From JAKAXS01 sp041940525 (lineage in GTDB: Bacteria > Pseudomonadota > Alphaproteobacteria > Rhizobiales > Hyphomicrobiaceae), in the NCBI GenBank assembly GCA_041940525.1, contig JBGTSB010000002.1:1-64000 (forward strand): DNA of 64,000 bases, read 5' to 3'. Positions within the stretch are counted from its first letter, which is position 1; the number at the start of each line of letters is the position of its first letter. Position numbers and translations under genes: made by a program. Positions 35,487 through 44,710 of this stretch are shown one piece after another. Below the pieces are notes generated by a model. The model was not told the DNA's origin and made no database searches. It saw only the letters and a list, made by a program, of their open reading frames with translations.

Positions 35487-37016
35487 CTACCGGACGCCTG
35501 CCATCTGCCGGCGCAACCAGGGCGTCAACAAAAGCATCGTCAACGCGGCCCCACCACCCAGCGCAGCAAACCAGCCGAAGAATGACGTCAGCTCCGCCGG
35601 ATCATCGGCGGTAAACGCAGCGCCGAATATACCGGCGAGCTTGTTACCGAACGCAGCCGCCAAGAACCACACGCCCAGCATCAAGCTGACATAACGCAAC
35701 GGCGCCAGTTTCGTCATCGCGCTAAGGCCAACCGGGCTGAGACACAGCTCACCCAGCGTAATGAGCACAAAGTAAAAAACGAGCCACAGTGGGCTGACAA
35801 GGCCATCGGCCGTCGCCCGGGCAGCGAACATCATCAACAAAAACGACAGAGCCAACAAGCCAAGCCCGAGTGCAAACTTGATCGGAGTGGATGGCTGCCG
35901 TGTGGCCAGCGCAATCCAGCCGGCGCCAAGTACTGGCGCGAACAGGATCACAAACAGCGGGTTCAGGGATTGATACCAGGCCGAAGGGATAACCCAGCCC
36001 CATAGCGTGTTGTCCGTCAGCTTATCTGCGAACAACGCGATCGATAGACCTGCCTGCTCGAAGGCCGACCAGAACAACATTGCCGCCACGAAGAACACGA
36101 AGATCGCCGCAATCCGCGTCGACTCAGCTCCACCACGCAAGGCAAAGAAAGCGATACCCGCGACCGGGAGCCCCACCACGATGTAACGCAGCCAGGTGAA
36201 CGCCGGCCGGTCCGACACGACAAGCAGCACAAGAAGCACGAGACTAGCAAACAGCATGATCGCGAGCTGCCGCCAGGAACCGCGCTCACCCACGTCAAAA
36301 GCATGCGCCGCATGGGCGAACAACGACTTGCGCCACGCAAACAGCGCAACCGAGACCGCCATACCGACGCCAGCGGCACCGAAACCCCAGTGCCAACTCA
36401 ACATCGGATCAAAGCCTTGCCCGGTTAGCCACGACTTGAACGTGTCGCTCTGTGCCAGGAACCCCGTCACCAGCGGAGCCAGGAACCCGCCGATGTTGAT
36501 GCCCATATAGAAGAAGGTGAACCCGGCATCGCGCCGCTCATCTTCCGGTTCATAGAGGCTGCCTACCAGCGCTGAAATGCTTGGCTTGAACAACCCCGTC
36601 CCCAGCGCGATCAGAACCACGCCCGCATAAAACGCCGGCAAACTTCCTGCCGCCAAGGAAAAGTGGCCCAAGGCAATGATGCTGCCACCAACAAGAACGG
36701 CCCGGCGCGTACCGACATATTGGTCCGCGATGTAGCCTCCCGGCAGCGACAGCAAATAGACCGCCATCGTGTAATTGCCGTAGAACAGCGCCGCTTCGGC
36801 GGTCGAAAATCCTAAGCCACCCTCAGTGGCCGGAGCGACCATGAAGTAAACCAAGATCGCCCGCATTCCGTAATAGGAGAAGCGCTCCCACAGCTCGACA
36901 AGGAACAGCGTCGAAAGCCCCGCAGGCTGAGAATATCGAAGTCTAGACAGTCTAGGCGCCCCGTCGAACGTTGATTGCACTACAAAATCTCTAGCACAGT
37001 TGGAATGACTGGCCAT
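35487..37016 (-). CDS. POT-family proton-coupled peptide transporter
   Basis: A 509-residue inner-membrane transporter that imports di- and tripeptides with protons. About 12-14 helices are predicted. The family signature ExxERFSYYG is at LVELWERFSYYGMRAIL, the PTR2 motif is in GGYIADQYVGTRRAVLVGG, and FYMGINIGGFLAPLVTGFLA is the second signature. I start it at the ATG at 37016, since the upstream frame extension to 37085 overlaps the divergent gene. No peptidase gene is linked. Confidence 0.9.
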   Translation of the reverse strand: MASHSNCARDFVVQSTFDGAPRLSRLRYSQPAGLSTLFLVELWERFSYYGMRAILVYFMVAPATEGGLGFSTAEAALFYGNYTMAVYLLSLPGGYIADQYVGTRRAVLVGGSIIALGHFSLAAGSLPAFYAGVVLIALGTGLFKPSISALVGSLYEPEDERRDAGFTFFYMGINIGGFLAPLVTGFLAQSDTFKSWLTGQGFDPMLSWHWGFGAAGVGMAVSVALFAWRKSLFAHAAHAFDVGERGSWRQLAIMLFASLVLLVLLVVSDRPAFTWLRYIVVGLPVAGIAFFALRGGAESTRIAAIFVFFVAAMLFWSAFEQAGLSIALFADKLTDNTLWGWVIPSAWYQSLNPLFVILFAPVLGAGWIALATRQPSTPIKFALGLGLLALSFLLMMFAARATADGLVSPLWLVFYFVLITLGELCLSPVGLSAMTKLAPLRYVSLMLGVWFLAAAFGNKLAGIFGAAFTADDPAELTSFFGWFAALGGGAALTMLLLTPWLRRQMAGVR

Positions 37017-37083
37017 AAATATTGACAATAACTGCGCAGACAACGAGTATCGCGCAACTGCAAGCAGACCAAGAGCTAAGATC

Positions 37084-37905
37084 ATGACGCCATTTCTTCA
37101 CGTCTTGAAAGCATTCGCCATTGGCGCTTTGGCGCTTACCATGATGGCGCCCGCCGCTATCGCCGAAACCTCTTGGGATACAATCCGCGGCGAACTCTTC
37201 AAGGATCGGGCCATTAAAGACGGCACCGGTGTTCTCGTGCTGAAAGCACCCTTCCGGCCTGAGAAGCAAAGCTCCGTGCCGATTGGCGTCGACGCACGCC
37301 TTACGGACGGCCGCAGCATCAAAGCCATCACCATCGTGATTGATGAAAATCCTTCGCCGGTCGCAACGGTTCTGCGCCCCGGTGACGGCCGCGCCAACAT
37401 CAGCGTCAATATGAACTTCCGCTTCAATCGCAAGACGAATGTCCGCGCGATCGTCGAAGCGAGCGACGGCCAACTCTATATGCAGCACGCCTACGTGCGT
37501 TATTCCGGCGGGCAGTCGGCCTGTTCAGCCCCGCCTAACGGCGACGCTGAAACGATCGCGGCCAACATGGGCAAGATGCGCATGGCGGAAGTGAAGGACG
37601 CAGCGGCTGCGAACAGCTCGCAAATCAGTCATCAGGCCAAGCTGGAAATCAAGCACCCGAACTACACGGGCATGCAGATGGACCAGATCACGCTGCTTTA
37701 CTGGCCGCTCCACATCGTCAAAAACGTGGAAATCCGCCAAGGCGAGGATGTCGTTCTGACAATGGAAAACGGGATCTCCGTCTCCGAAGACCCCGTGATC
37801 TCGTTCAACTATGAGCACAACGGGTCAGGCCAGCTGACCGTCGTCGCGCGCGACACAAAAGAGAACGTTTGGGAGAAATCGTTCCCAGTCGGCACCGGCA
37901 GCTAA
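37084..37905 (+). CDS. fused SoxYZ-like carrier (quinoprotein dehydrogenase-associated type)
   Basis: A 273-residue periplasmic protein: a signal peptide (about 1-27), a SoxY-like domain ending at Cys147 in GGQSACSAP, and a SoxZ-like domain (about 165-272). In classical sulfur oxidation SoxY carries the substrate on a C-terminal Cys and SoxZ is separate. This fused form belongs to the group found beside PQQ alcohol dehydrogenases in methylotrophs, where its role is unproven. No quinoprotein dehydrogenase, cytochrome or sox gene is next to it here. It is divergent from the peptide transporter. Confidence 0.8.
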   Translation: MTPFLHVLKAFAIGALALTMMAPAAIAETSWDTIRGELFKDRAIKDGTGVLVLKAPFRPEKQSSVPIGVDARLTDGRSIKAITIVIDENPSPVATVLRPGDGRANISVNMNFRFNRKTNVRAIVEASDGQLYMQHAYVRYSGGQSACSAPPNGDAETIAANMGKMRMAEVKDAAAANSSQISHQAKLEIKHPNYTGMQMDQITLLYWPLHIVKNVEIRQGEDVVLTMENGISVSEDPVISFNYEHNGSGQLTVVARDTKENVWEKSFPVGTGS

Positions 37906-37929
37906 GCCTCACAATTCGCGTAACTGGAA

Positions 37930-38394
37930 CTAGACCCTAGCCGGCACCCTGTGTGCCGGGCTAGGTGTCTGCGCTTCAAGCAACCCCTTGAAGTCATGCA
38001 GCCCTAGCGTCGCCAGCGTATTGAGCTCGTCATCCAAGATCTCATAGATCGTGCCGTCAGTCCCACGGTTGGAAAAGAAGACGACAACGTCCACCTCTCC
38101 GCCACCTTCTGTATGTGGCGTCCCTCCGCCTTTCGTGAAGATGTAGCTGCCGACAGGCCGGACTTCCTTGACCGATCCATCCGGCTCATAGATCCGCAAC
38201 TCACCCTGTAGGACGAGTGTTCGGTAGTCCGCGTGATGGCGATGAAGCACAATCTTTTGATTGGCGGAAAACTTCAAAAGCACGTCTACAATCTTCGCAT
38301 CTTCATCGACATCACACACGTGGTACCAAACATGGTCGATGCTTTCTAGCTGGTTCCATATGATGTTGCTGTCATCGAACCCGGCGTTTGACAT
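37930..38394 (-). CDS. small cupin-domain protein
   Basis: A 154-residue single-domain cupin. The first cupin motif is seen in VLHRHHADYRTLVLQGELRIYEPDG (two His after a His, then Glu), and the second is in GGTPHTEGGGEVDVVVFFSNRG. These residues usually bind a divalent metal, giving a dioxygenase or isomerase; without relatives in a pathway the reaction is open. It is divergent from an AraC-type regulator whose start is 99 bases away, suggesting that the regulator controls it. A strong hairpin lies at its 3' end. Confidence 0.75.
   Translation of the reverse strand: MSNAGFDDSNIIWNQLESIDHVWYHVCDVDEDAKIVDVLLKFSANQKIVLHRHHADYRTLVLQGELRIYEPDGSVKEVRPVGSYIFTKGGGTPHTEGGGEVDVVVFFSNRGTDGTIYEILDDELNTLATLGLHDFKGLLEAQTPSPAHRVPARV
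37936..37965. terminator. hairpin at the 3' end of the cupin gene
   Basis: CCTAGCCGGCAC and GTGCCGGGCTAGG form a 12-bp stem with a single bulged G and a 5-base loop. It overlaps the last codons of the cupin gene, between convergent genes; there is no good T tract, so a terminator role is probable but not certain. Confidence 0.55.
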
Positions 38395-38446
38395 TCTTAA
38401 CCTCCCTAATCTTCACACAGCTTCAGCTCATCCTGCATGGTCACAT

Positions 38447-38476
38447 CAAAACGTCTTGCCATTTTGTGCCAAAACG
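38447..38476. promoter_or_regulatory. direct repeat CAAAACG in the araC/cupin spacer
   Basis: CAAAACG occurs at 38447-38453 and again at 38470-38476, 23 bases apart (about two helical turns). AraC-type regulators often bind such direct repeats. It is 18 bases before the regulator start and 53 before the cupin start. Confidence 0.35.
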
Positions 38477-38493
38477 CCAACCGGAATTAGACA

Positions 38494-39513
38494 ATGGCCA
38501 TTCGCCAATCAGGGTTCACGCGCGCCAGCGCTCTCGGTCCGATAGCAGCAGTGGTTGCATCGCGTGGCGGCTCAATATCTCGTGTGTTTTCCGACGTTGA
38601 CTTGCCCGAAATCATCCTTGAACAGCCAGACCTTCTCGTACCGTTGAAAGAGCAGTTTCAGCTTCTTCACCGGGCCGGGCGTGAGATTGGTGACATTTAC
38701 TTCGGCGCAAGCCTTGGCCAAATGGTCCGCGCCGACAAACTCAGCGCCTTTGGTCAGTGGGTAACGTCATCACCAAATCTAAAAATCGCGATTGCAAGAT
38801 CAAACGCCGGACTCAACACCTATCTTCAAACCGCTACAACGTTGCGCCTGACGCAACATGGCCCAAGAAGCACCTGGAGCATTGCTTTTCACGATCCCTG
38901 TTGCGAAGGCCGGCTGCAGAACGAACTCCTCGGCGTTAGCTACCTCATCGACACGATCCGCTGCTTCGCTGGCGACGACTGGCGCCCGTTGCTCGTTCAA
39001 ACAACCGCGCCTCCCAAGGCAACTGCTGCGACGAGGCTGGAACAAATTTTCGGCGCCAACGTCACCGTTGCAGCGGAAGTGAGCTTGGTGGAGTTTGAAA
39101 CCAGCCTCCTGAACTGTCCGCCGGTTCGTTATCTAGCAAGTTCAGCAGCAACAAAGGCCTGGGCCAACTCCGATCGCAACGTTCCTGCAACCGGCGACCT
39201 GTCGGGCGCAGTCAGCGCACTCGTGAGAATTGCCAGCTATCGCGGCGGATATCCGCAAATCGATTGGATTGCCTCAAAGCTGGGCTTGTCCCGCCGTACC
39301 CTTCAAAGACACTTGGCAAACAATGGTGCAAGTTTTGGAGCCATAGTCGAAGGTGAACTCGAGCGTCGCGCCGCCCATCTTTTAGATGAGAACGACTTAC
39401 CGATTACCCAAATCGCCTACGAACTGGGATACACCGACGTTGCTCACTTCACCCGGGCGTTCAAACGCTGGAAAGGCGTAACACCGTCAGCGTATCGCTC
39501 ATCCAGCCTCTGA
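38494..39513 (+). CDS. AraC-family transcriptional regulator (OruR/ArgR-like)
   Basis: A 339-residue regulator of the type with an N-terminal Arabinose_bd-like ligand domain (about 15-205) and a C-terminal double helix-turn-helix (about 235-335). The latter shows IDWIASKLGLSRRTLQRHLA and LPITQIAYELGYTDVAHFTRAFKRWKGVTPSAYR, the usual AraC signature. It is divergent from the cupin gene and its 3' end overlaps the convergent soxG-like gene by 15 bases. Control of the cupin gene is likely; control of the adjacent catabolic cluster is possible. Confidence 0.9.
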   Translation: MAIRQSGFTRASALGPIAAVVASRGGSISRVFSDVDLPEIILEQPDLLVPLKEQFQLLHRAGREIGDIYFGASLGQMVRADKLSAFGQWVTSSPNLKIAIARSNAGLNTYLQTATTLRLTQHGPRSTWSIAFHDPCCEGRLQNELLGVSYLIDTIRCFAGDDWRPLLVQTTAPPKATAATRLEQIFGANVTVAAEVSLVEFETSLLNCPPVRYLASSAATKAWANSDRNVPATGDLSGAVSALVRIASYRGGYPQIDWIASKLGLSRRTLQRHLANNGASFGAIVEGELERRAAHLLDENDLPITQIAYELGYTDVAHFTRAFKRWKGVTPSAYRSSSL

Positions 39514-40134
39514 AGGCATCACAGCAATCCCGGCCGCTTTGCCGGAAACGGTTAGCCAGTCCCAAAAGCTCAGTGCGTAACTGCGCGGAACCATCAGTCT
39601 ATAGACCGGCATGTCGCTCAGCTGCACAAACTGCACGCCGATGTGGGCTGCCACCGTTATCGCCGTATCGCCTGACTGAAACGCACGCGGGTGCAAATCC
39701 ACCATGATGCCTTTTGCCAGAACCGCGCGCACCTGATCGCCCCACACGTCGACCACGGCCCGGCTGTCGCTCTGATCTGTCACTGATGCCGAACCCGATA
39801 GCTCGTTCGCAAGAGCGCCAACGCTGTTCTTACCATTGCCGGACGGCCACATCGCCAGCCACTGCCCCGGCCCAGCCCAGATGAGCCGCTTCAATCCAGA
39901 CTCATTGCTCTTGCCAACGCCGGGCAAGGCCACGCCGAAATAAGCTTCGACCTTTTCAGCGAGCTCAACCTGCTTTCCAGTCCTCATCGCGATCGAAGCA
40001 AGACAAAGTCCGGTTACCTCGCTGACGAACAAGCCTGGCTCGTGTTGACGGCCCAATCGTTTGCCCGGCACTGCCTGCCCACGCAAGGGAGACGCGCCTT
40101 GCAAGCCGCCAGCCGTTGATGCCGAATTAGCCAT
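39499..40134 (-). CDS. soxG: sarcosine oxidase / N-methylglutamate dehydrogenase gamma subunit
   Basis: A 211-residue accessory subunit of the heterotetrameric sarcosine-oxidase-type complex (soxG, or mgdD in the N-methylglutamate pathway). It has the folate-binding-like fold seen in this subunit, with RLIWAGPGQWLAMWP, DQSDSRAVVDVWG and PVYRLMVPRSYALSFWDWL. The ATG at 40134 is chosen; an upstream extension to 40173 lies inside the alpha subunit. It overlaps the alpha subunit by 8 bases and is the last gene of the cluster. Confidence 0.85.
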   Translation of the reverse strand: MANSASTAGGLQGASPLRGQAVPGKRLGRQHEPGLFVSEVTGLCLASIAMRTGKQVELAEKVEAYFGVALPGVGKSNESGLKRLIWAGPGQWLAMWPSGNGKNSVGALANELSGSASVTDQSDSRAVVDVWGDQVRAVLAKGIMVDLHPRAFQSGDTAITVAAHIGVQFVQLSDMPVYRLMVPRSYALSFWDWLTVSGKAAGIAVMPSEAG

Positions 40135-43105
40135 GGTGGCGCTCCCCGGCCGGATCATAGAAGCACGGCCCAACGACCGTCACCGGCACATCAAGACCAC
40201 GCAGTGCATCCCACACGCGCACTGTCTCACCATGCCTGGCGGGACCATTCTTCAGGAAGCCTAACCCAATCCAACAATCCTGCGTGGGTGAAAAGGCGGC
40301 GGACGTGACATAGCCCTGGTCGGTCTCCAAGCTCGCCTCTGCGCCAACATTCAATAAGTGCCCGCCGGCATACAGCCGTTGCGTCTGATCGACAGGCTTG
40401 AAGCCTACGAGCGCCTGGCGCGAAGCCTCGTTCAAGCCTGGCCGTTGCGCCATCTTCCGGCCAATGAAGTCCTTCTTCTTCGAAAGCATCTTACCCAGAC
40501 CTAGATCTCCGGCGGTCGTTTGCCCGTTGAACTCAGGTCCAGCGACATGCCCCTTCTCAATACGCATTACACCCAACGCTTCCGTGCCGTAGGGAATGAC
40601 CCCATGCGGCGCGCCAGCTTCAAACAGTAGTTCGAGAGCAGCCTCACCGAACCCAGCTGGGACCGCCAGCTCATAGGCCAACTCACCGGAAAACGAGATG
40701 CGAAACAGCCGCGCCGGTAGTCCACTCTTCAAGACGACCTCGCCAGCGGCCATGAAGCCAAACGCCTCGTTCGATAGCTCGAAGCCCGGCTCAACAGCCT
40801 TTTCGAGAACCAACCGAGATTTGGGCCCCGCCACTGCATACTGCGCCCACTGGTCGGATACCGAGACAAGCTGCACATCAAGGTCGGGCTTCAGCACCTG
40901 ATGACAGAATTCCATGTGCTGCATGACGCGCGCAGCATTCGCCGTCGTCGTCGTGACGATAAAATGATCATCGGCAAAACGCGCCGTGGTCCCATCGTCC
41001 ATGGCAAAGCCGTCATCACGCAACATCAAACCGTAACGCGCCTTGCCAACAGCGAGCTTTGAAAAGCCGTTGCAGTAGACGAAGTCAAGAAATGCTCCGG
41101 CATCGGGGCCTTGCACATCGATCTTACCGAGCGTCGAAACATCACAAACGCCAACACCGCTGCGCACGGTTTTCACTTCGCGCGTGACACTCTCCAGCCA
41201 ATCCCGCTCTTCCGCAGCCGGAAAATAAGCCGCCCTCATCCAGGGTCCGGCTTCCACGAAAACGGCGCCCCTCTTGCGTGCCCATGCGTGCGAGGGCGGC
41301 AGCCGCACTGGCCGGAAATCTTTGCCACGATGATGTCCTGCCAAAGCACCAATCGCCACCGGCGTATACGGCGGCCGGAACACGGTCGTGCCGGTCTCAC
41401 TGATCGACTTCCCGGTAATCTCAGCCATCAACGCCAGCCCGTTGACGTTCGCCGTCTTACCTTGGTCGGTGGCCATCCCAAGCGTCGTATAGCGCTTCAA
41501 ATGTTCGACCGAACGGAACCCTTCCCGCTCAGCCAGCGTCACATCGGACACCGCAACATCATTCTGGAAATCGACGAAGGCCTTACCGGCAGAAGATCTC
41601 ACGCGCCATAAAGGAGAAACCCGCGTGCTTTCAGGGTCGACCTTCGGCACGTCCGACTCCGCACCGTTAAAACCGCATGCCGCCGCGGCGCCAACACCAG
41701 CTGCCGCGCCAGCGCGCAAACACGCGTCGAGCGAGAACTGACCAGCTGCCGAACCGGCAACGTCCATGCCTGGCGGAAGGCTATCGCCTGGCACAAACGC
41801 GCTCAGCTCCTCATTCCACTTTGGCCGCCCACCATGATGTGACGTCAAATGCACTGTCGGGCTCCACCCGCCAGACATTGCCAGAAGGTCAACCGAAAGC
41901 CGCTTCTTTCGCCCGCCGTTGATCACATCGATCGCTTGAAGCTGGTGCGCCCCATGCGCGCGATCAACAACACCTTCGATGAGTTCCGCGCCCGCCGAAC
42001 GCGTGGCCTGCCGCATCACATCCGTGGACCCGGGCCGCGGATCAATCACGGCATCGACGTGAATGCCGGCCGCCTCAAGATCGGCAACAGTCCGTGCGGC
42101 ATCATCATTGTTGGCGAAAACGGCAGCGCGCGACCCCGCCGCAACTCCATAGCGGTTCAGATACGTCCGCACCGAACCGGCCAGCATGACACCCGGCCGG
42201 TCGTTGTCACCAAAAACGACCGGCCGTTCGATGCTCCCCGCTGCCAAAATGGATCGCTTTGCCATGATGCGCCACATGCGCTGACGCGGCTCAAATTCAG
42301 CTGGTGTCGCGAGATGATCATTGACGCGTTCGACCGCACCAAAAACGCCACCATCATAAACACCAAACACACTCGTCCGCGGCATAATGCGAACCTCAGG
42401 CATCCCCTGAAGCTCCGTGACGATGCGATCAGCCCACTCAGCCGACGGTAGGCCGTCAATCTCCCGCCGTTCCGCTAGCAAACGGCCACCAAGCCTGAAA
42501 TCTTCTTCCGCCAAAATGACACGGGCACCTGCGCGGCCAGCGGCTAGAGCCGCCGTCAACCCGGCCGCCCCAGAGCCAATAACAAGCACATCGCAATGTG
42601 CGAACGACTTCTCGTAGTGATCAGGATCTTCCAGACCAGAGGCGCGGCCAAGGCCAGCTGCCCGCCGGATCAACGGCTCGTACAGCATTTCCCAAAACGA
42701 AGCCGGCCACATGAATGTCTTGTAGTAAAAACCAGCGGACAAAATCGGCGTAAACAGCTGATTGATGCCCATAGCGTCGAAGCGCAACGACGGCCATCGG
42801 TTCTGACTAGAGACTTCCAAGCCATCGTACAGCTCAGCGACCGTCGCTCTCGTGTTCGGCTCTCGCCGGGCCCCGCCGCGCAACTCAACCAGCGCGTTCG
42901 GCTCTTCCGGCCCTGCAGAGAGCACACCGCGAGGACGGTGATATTTGAACGAGCGGCCGAACAGAGTGACCCCGTTGGCAATCAGTGCCGACGCCAGCGT
43001 GTCACCAGCGAAGCCTTGGTAGCGCTTGCCATCAAATCGAAACAGCAGAGGCTTGCTGCGATCGATGAGTCCGCCAGCGCCCAACCTATTGGGCTGCGTT
43101 GTCAT
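40127..43105 (-). CDS. soxA: sarcosine oxidase / N-methylglutamate dehydrogenase alpha subunit
   Basis: The 992-residue large subunit (soxA or mgdC). Domains in order: an N-terminal 2Fe-2S-like plug (LLFRFDGKRYQGFAGDTLASAL), an NAD/FAD-binding domain (VLVIGSGAAGLTAALAAGRAGARVILAEED), a second nucleotide-binding region, and a C-terminal GcvT-like folate-binding domain (from about 600; VCDVSTLGKIDVQGPDAGAFL, GELAYELAVPAGFGE). It oxidatively demethylates an N-methyl amino acid and passes the methyl group to tetrahydrofolate. It overlaps soxD by 4 and soxG by 8 bases. Confidence 0.9.
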   Translation of the reverse strand: MTTQPNRLGAGGLIDRSKPLLFRFDGKRYQGFAGDTLASALIANGVTLFGRSFKYHRPRGVLSAGPEEPNALVELRGGARREPNTRATVAELYDGLEVSSQNRWPSLRFDAMGINQLFTPILSAGFYYKTFMWPASFWEMLYEPLIRRAAGLGRASGLEDPDHYEKSFAHCDVLVIGSGAAGLTAALAAGRAGARVILAEEDFRLGGRLLAERREIDGLPSAEWADRIVTELQGMPEVRIMPRTSVFGVYDGGVFGAVERVNDHLATPAEFEPRQRMWRIMAKRSILAAGSIERPVVFGDNDRPGVMLAGSVRTYLNRYGVAAGSRAAVFANNDDAARTVADLEAAGIHVDAVIDPRPGSTDVMRQATRSAGAELIEGVVDRAHGAHQLQAIDVINGGRKKRLSVDLLAMSGGWSPTVHLTSHHGGRPKWNEELSAFVPGDSLPPGMDVAGSAAGQFSLDACLRAGAAAGVGAAAACGFNGAESDVPKVDPESTRVSPLWRVRSSAGKAFVDFQNDVAVSDVTLAEREGFRSVEHLKRYTTLGMATDQGKTANVNGLALMAEITGKSISETGTTVFRPPYTPVAIGALAGHHRGKDFRPVRLPPSHAWARKRGAVFVEAGPWMRAAYFPAAEERDWLESVTREVKTVRSGVGVCDVSTLGKIDVQGPDAGAFLDFVYCNGFSKLAVGKARYGLMLRDDGFAMDDGTTARFADDHFIVTTTTANAARVMQHMEFCHQVLKPDLDVQLVSVSDQWAQYAVAGPKSRLVLEKAVEPGFELSNEAFGFMAAGEVVLKSGLPARLFRISFSGELAYELAVPAGFGEAALELLFEAGAPHGVIPYGTEALGVMRIEKGHVAGPEFNGQTTAGDLGLGKMLSKKKDFIGRKMAQRPGLNEASRQALVGFKPVDQTQRLYAGGHLLNVGAEASLETDQGYVTSAAFSPTQDCWIGLGFLKNGPARHGETVRVWDALRGLDVPVTVVGPCFYDPAGERHHG

Positions 43106-43398
43106 GCGCCATCTCCAGCAACCTGCTTACGCATGGCCTCAACAGAGGAGATTTCGTGAGAGCGCATGTGGCGCGAAACTCTCAGCCACTGCCTGCAGCC
43201 CGAGGCGTGATACCAAAGCTCATGATGTTCGCCCGCTTCATTAGCGCGCAAATAGACATAGTCGTACCAAGAGGCCGCGTCGTCGCCATCGGTGGCCTCT
43301 ACGTCCTCGACTTTGGGCCGATCGCTTAGCGACGCATCACCTAGATATGAAAACTCCTGAGCATCGCGCGAGCCGCAAAACGGACATGCAATCCGCAT
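43102..43398 (-). CDS. soxD: sarcosine oxidase / N-methylglutamate dehydrogenase delta subunit
   Basis: A 98-residue subunit (soxD or mgdB) that binds zinc in sarcosine oxidases. Probable ligands are the two Cys of IACPFCGSRDAQEF and the His and Cys of WYHASGCRQWLRVSR. It lies between the beta and alpha subunits in the standard order soxB-soxD-soxA-soxG, with an ATGA overlap to soxA. Confidence 0.9.
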   Translation of the reverse strand: MRIACPFCGSRDAQEFSYLGDASLSDRPKVEDVEATDGDDAASWYDYVYLRANEAGEHHELWYHASGCRQWLRVSRHMRSHEISSVEAMRKQVAGDGA

Positions 43399-43422
43399 GA
43401 CTGTCTTTCCTTCATTACTGGG

Positions 43423-44673
43423 TCAGTGCAGATTAGGCTGAGCGCCCACACCCTTTTCATCGATCAAGTAGCCATTCTGGAATCGGTCCAGCCGGTAAGC
43501 CGCGTTCAACGCGTGAGGCTCATCGCGAGCAATCGTGTGCGCGAAGCAGAAGCCAGACGCTGGCGTCGCCTTGAAGCCGCCGTAACACCAACCGCAGTTC
43601 AGATAGAGCCCATCCACCGGCGCCTTGTCGATGATCGGCGATCCATCCATCGACATGTCCATGAGACCGGCCCAAGACCGCAACAAGCGCAGACGTCCTA
43701 TGGCCGGCATCAACGCCATACCGCCTTCGCAGACATCTTCGACGACCGGCAAGTTCCCGCGCTGCGCATAGGAGTTGTATCCGTCGATGTCACCGCCAAA
43801 GACAAGCCCGCCCTTATCGGACTGGCTGATATAGAAGTGCCCAGCGCCAAACGTAATCACACCAGGGATAAGCGGCTTGAGCCCCTCGGACACAAACGCT
43901 TGCAGCACAAAACTCTCAATTGGCAATGTGATCCCGGCCATTGCCGCCACACGTGACGAATTGCCGGCGGCTGCCAAGCCAACCTTTGCCGCGCCGATGA
44001 ACCCGCGAACCGTTTCAACGCCAAGCACGCGGCCGCCTTCAACGCGAATGCCCGTCACTTCGCAGTTCTGAATAATGTCGACGCCGAGTTGGTCAGCCGC
44101 GCGGGCATAGCCCCAGGCAACCGCGTCGTGGCGCACTGTTCCACCCCGGCGATGCAGCAGCCCGCCTTTGATTGGAAACCGCGCGTTGTCGAAGTCCAGA
44201 AACGGATAGAGCTTGCGAACGCCAGCCTGATCAAGCAGCTCGGCGTCAACACCATGAAGCCGCATGGCATTACCCCGGCGCACGTAGGCGTCGCGCTGGC
44301 TGTCAGAGTGAAAGACATTGAGAATGCCACGTTGGGAAACCATGGCGTTGTAGTTGATGTCCTGTTCCAGGCCTTCCCAGAGCTTCATCGACTTCTCGTA
44401 GAAGGGAATGTTGCCTGGCAGCAGATAATTGGAACGGATGATCGTCGTGTTTCGGCCGATATTGCCGGACCCCAGCCAGCCCTTCTCCACCACGGCAACG
44501 TTGCGTACACCGTGCTCTTTCGCAAGGTAGTAGGCCGTCGCGAGACCATGACCACCGCCACCCACAATGACCACATCATAGGACGGCTTCGGATCAGGCT
44601 CGCGCCAGACCGGCTTCCAGCCTTTCTGACCTTTGAAAGCCTGGCTGAGAACGGAAAAGACTGAATACCGCAC
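43423..44673 (-). CDS. soxB: sarcosine oxidase / N-methylglutamate dehydrogenase beta subunit
   Basis: The 416-residue flavoprotein subunit (soxB or mgdA) that oxidises the N-methyl amino acid. The FAD motif is VVIVGGGGHGLATAYYLAKEHG, followed by VVEKGWLGSGNIGRNTTIIRSNY, typical of this subunit family. The C-terminal part contains GLYLNCGWCYGGFKATPASGF. It lies 37 bases after the gmaS-like gene and 24 before soxD. Sarcosine versus N-methylglutamate as substrate cannot be settled by motif alone; the gmaS neighbour favours N-methylglutamate. Confidence 0.9.
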   Translation of the reverse strand: MRYSVFSVLSQAFKGQKGWKPVWREPDPKPSYDVVIVGGGGHGLATAYYLAKEHGVRNVAVVEKGWLGSGNIGRNTTIIRSNYLLPGNIPFYEKSMKLWEGLEQDINYNAMVSQRGILNVFHSDSQRDAYVRRGNAMRLHGVDAELLDQAGVRKLYPFLDFDNARFPIKGGLLHRRGGTVRHDAVAWGYARAADQLGVDIIQNCEVTGIRVEGGRVLGVETVRGFIGAAKVGLAAAGNSSRVAAMAGITLPIESFVLQAFVSEGLKPLIPGVITFGAGHFYISQSDKGGLVFGGDIDGYNSYAQRGNLPVVEDVCEGGMALMPAIGRLRLLRSWAGLMDMSMDGSPIIDKAPVDGLYLNCGWCYGGFKATPASGFCFAHTIARDEPHALNAAYRLDRFQNGYLIDEKGVGAQPNLH

Positions 44674-44710
44674 GGCGTTTACCTGATACAGCGCAGCCTG
44701 CCAGCGTGAC

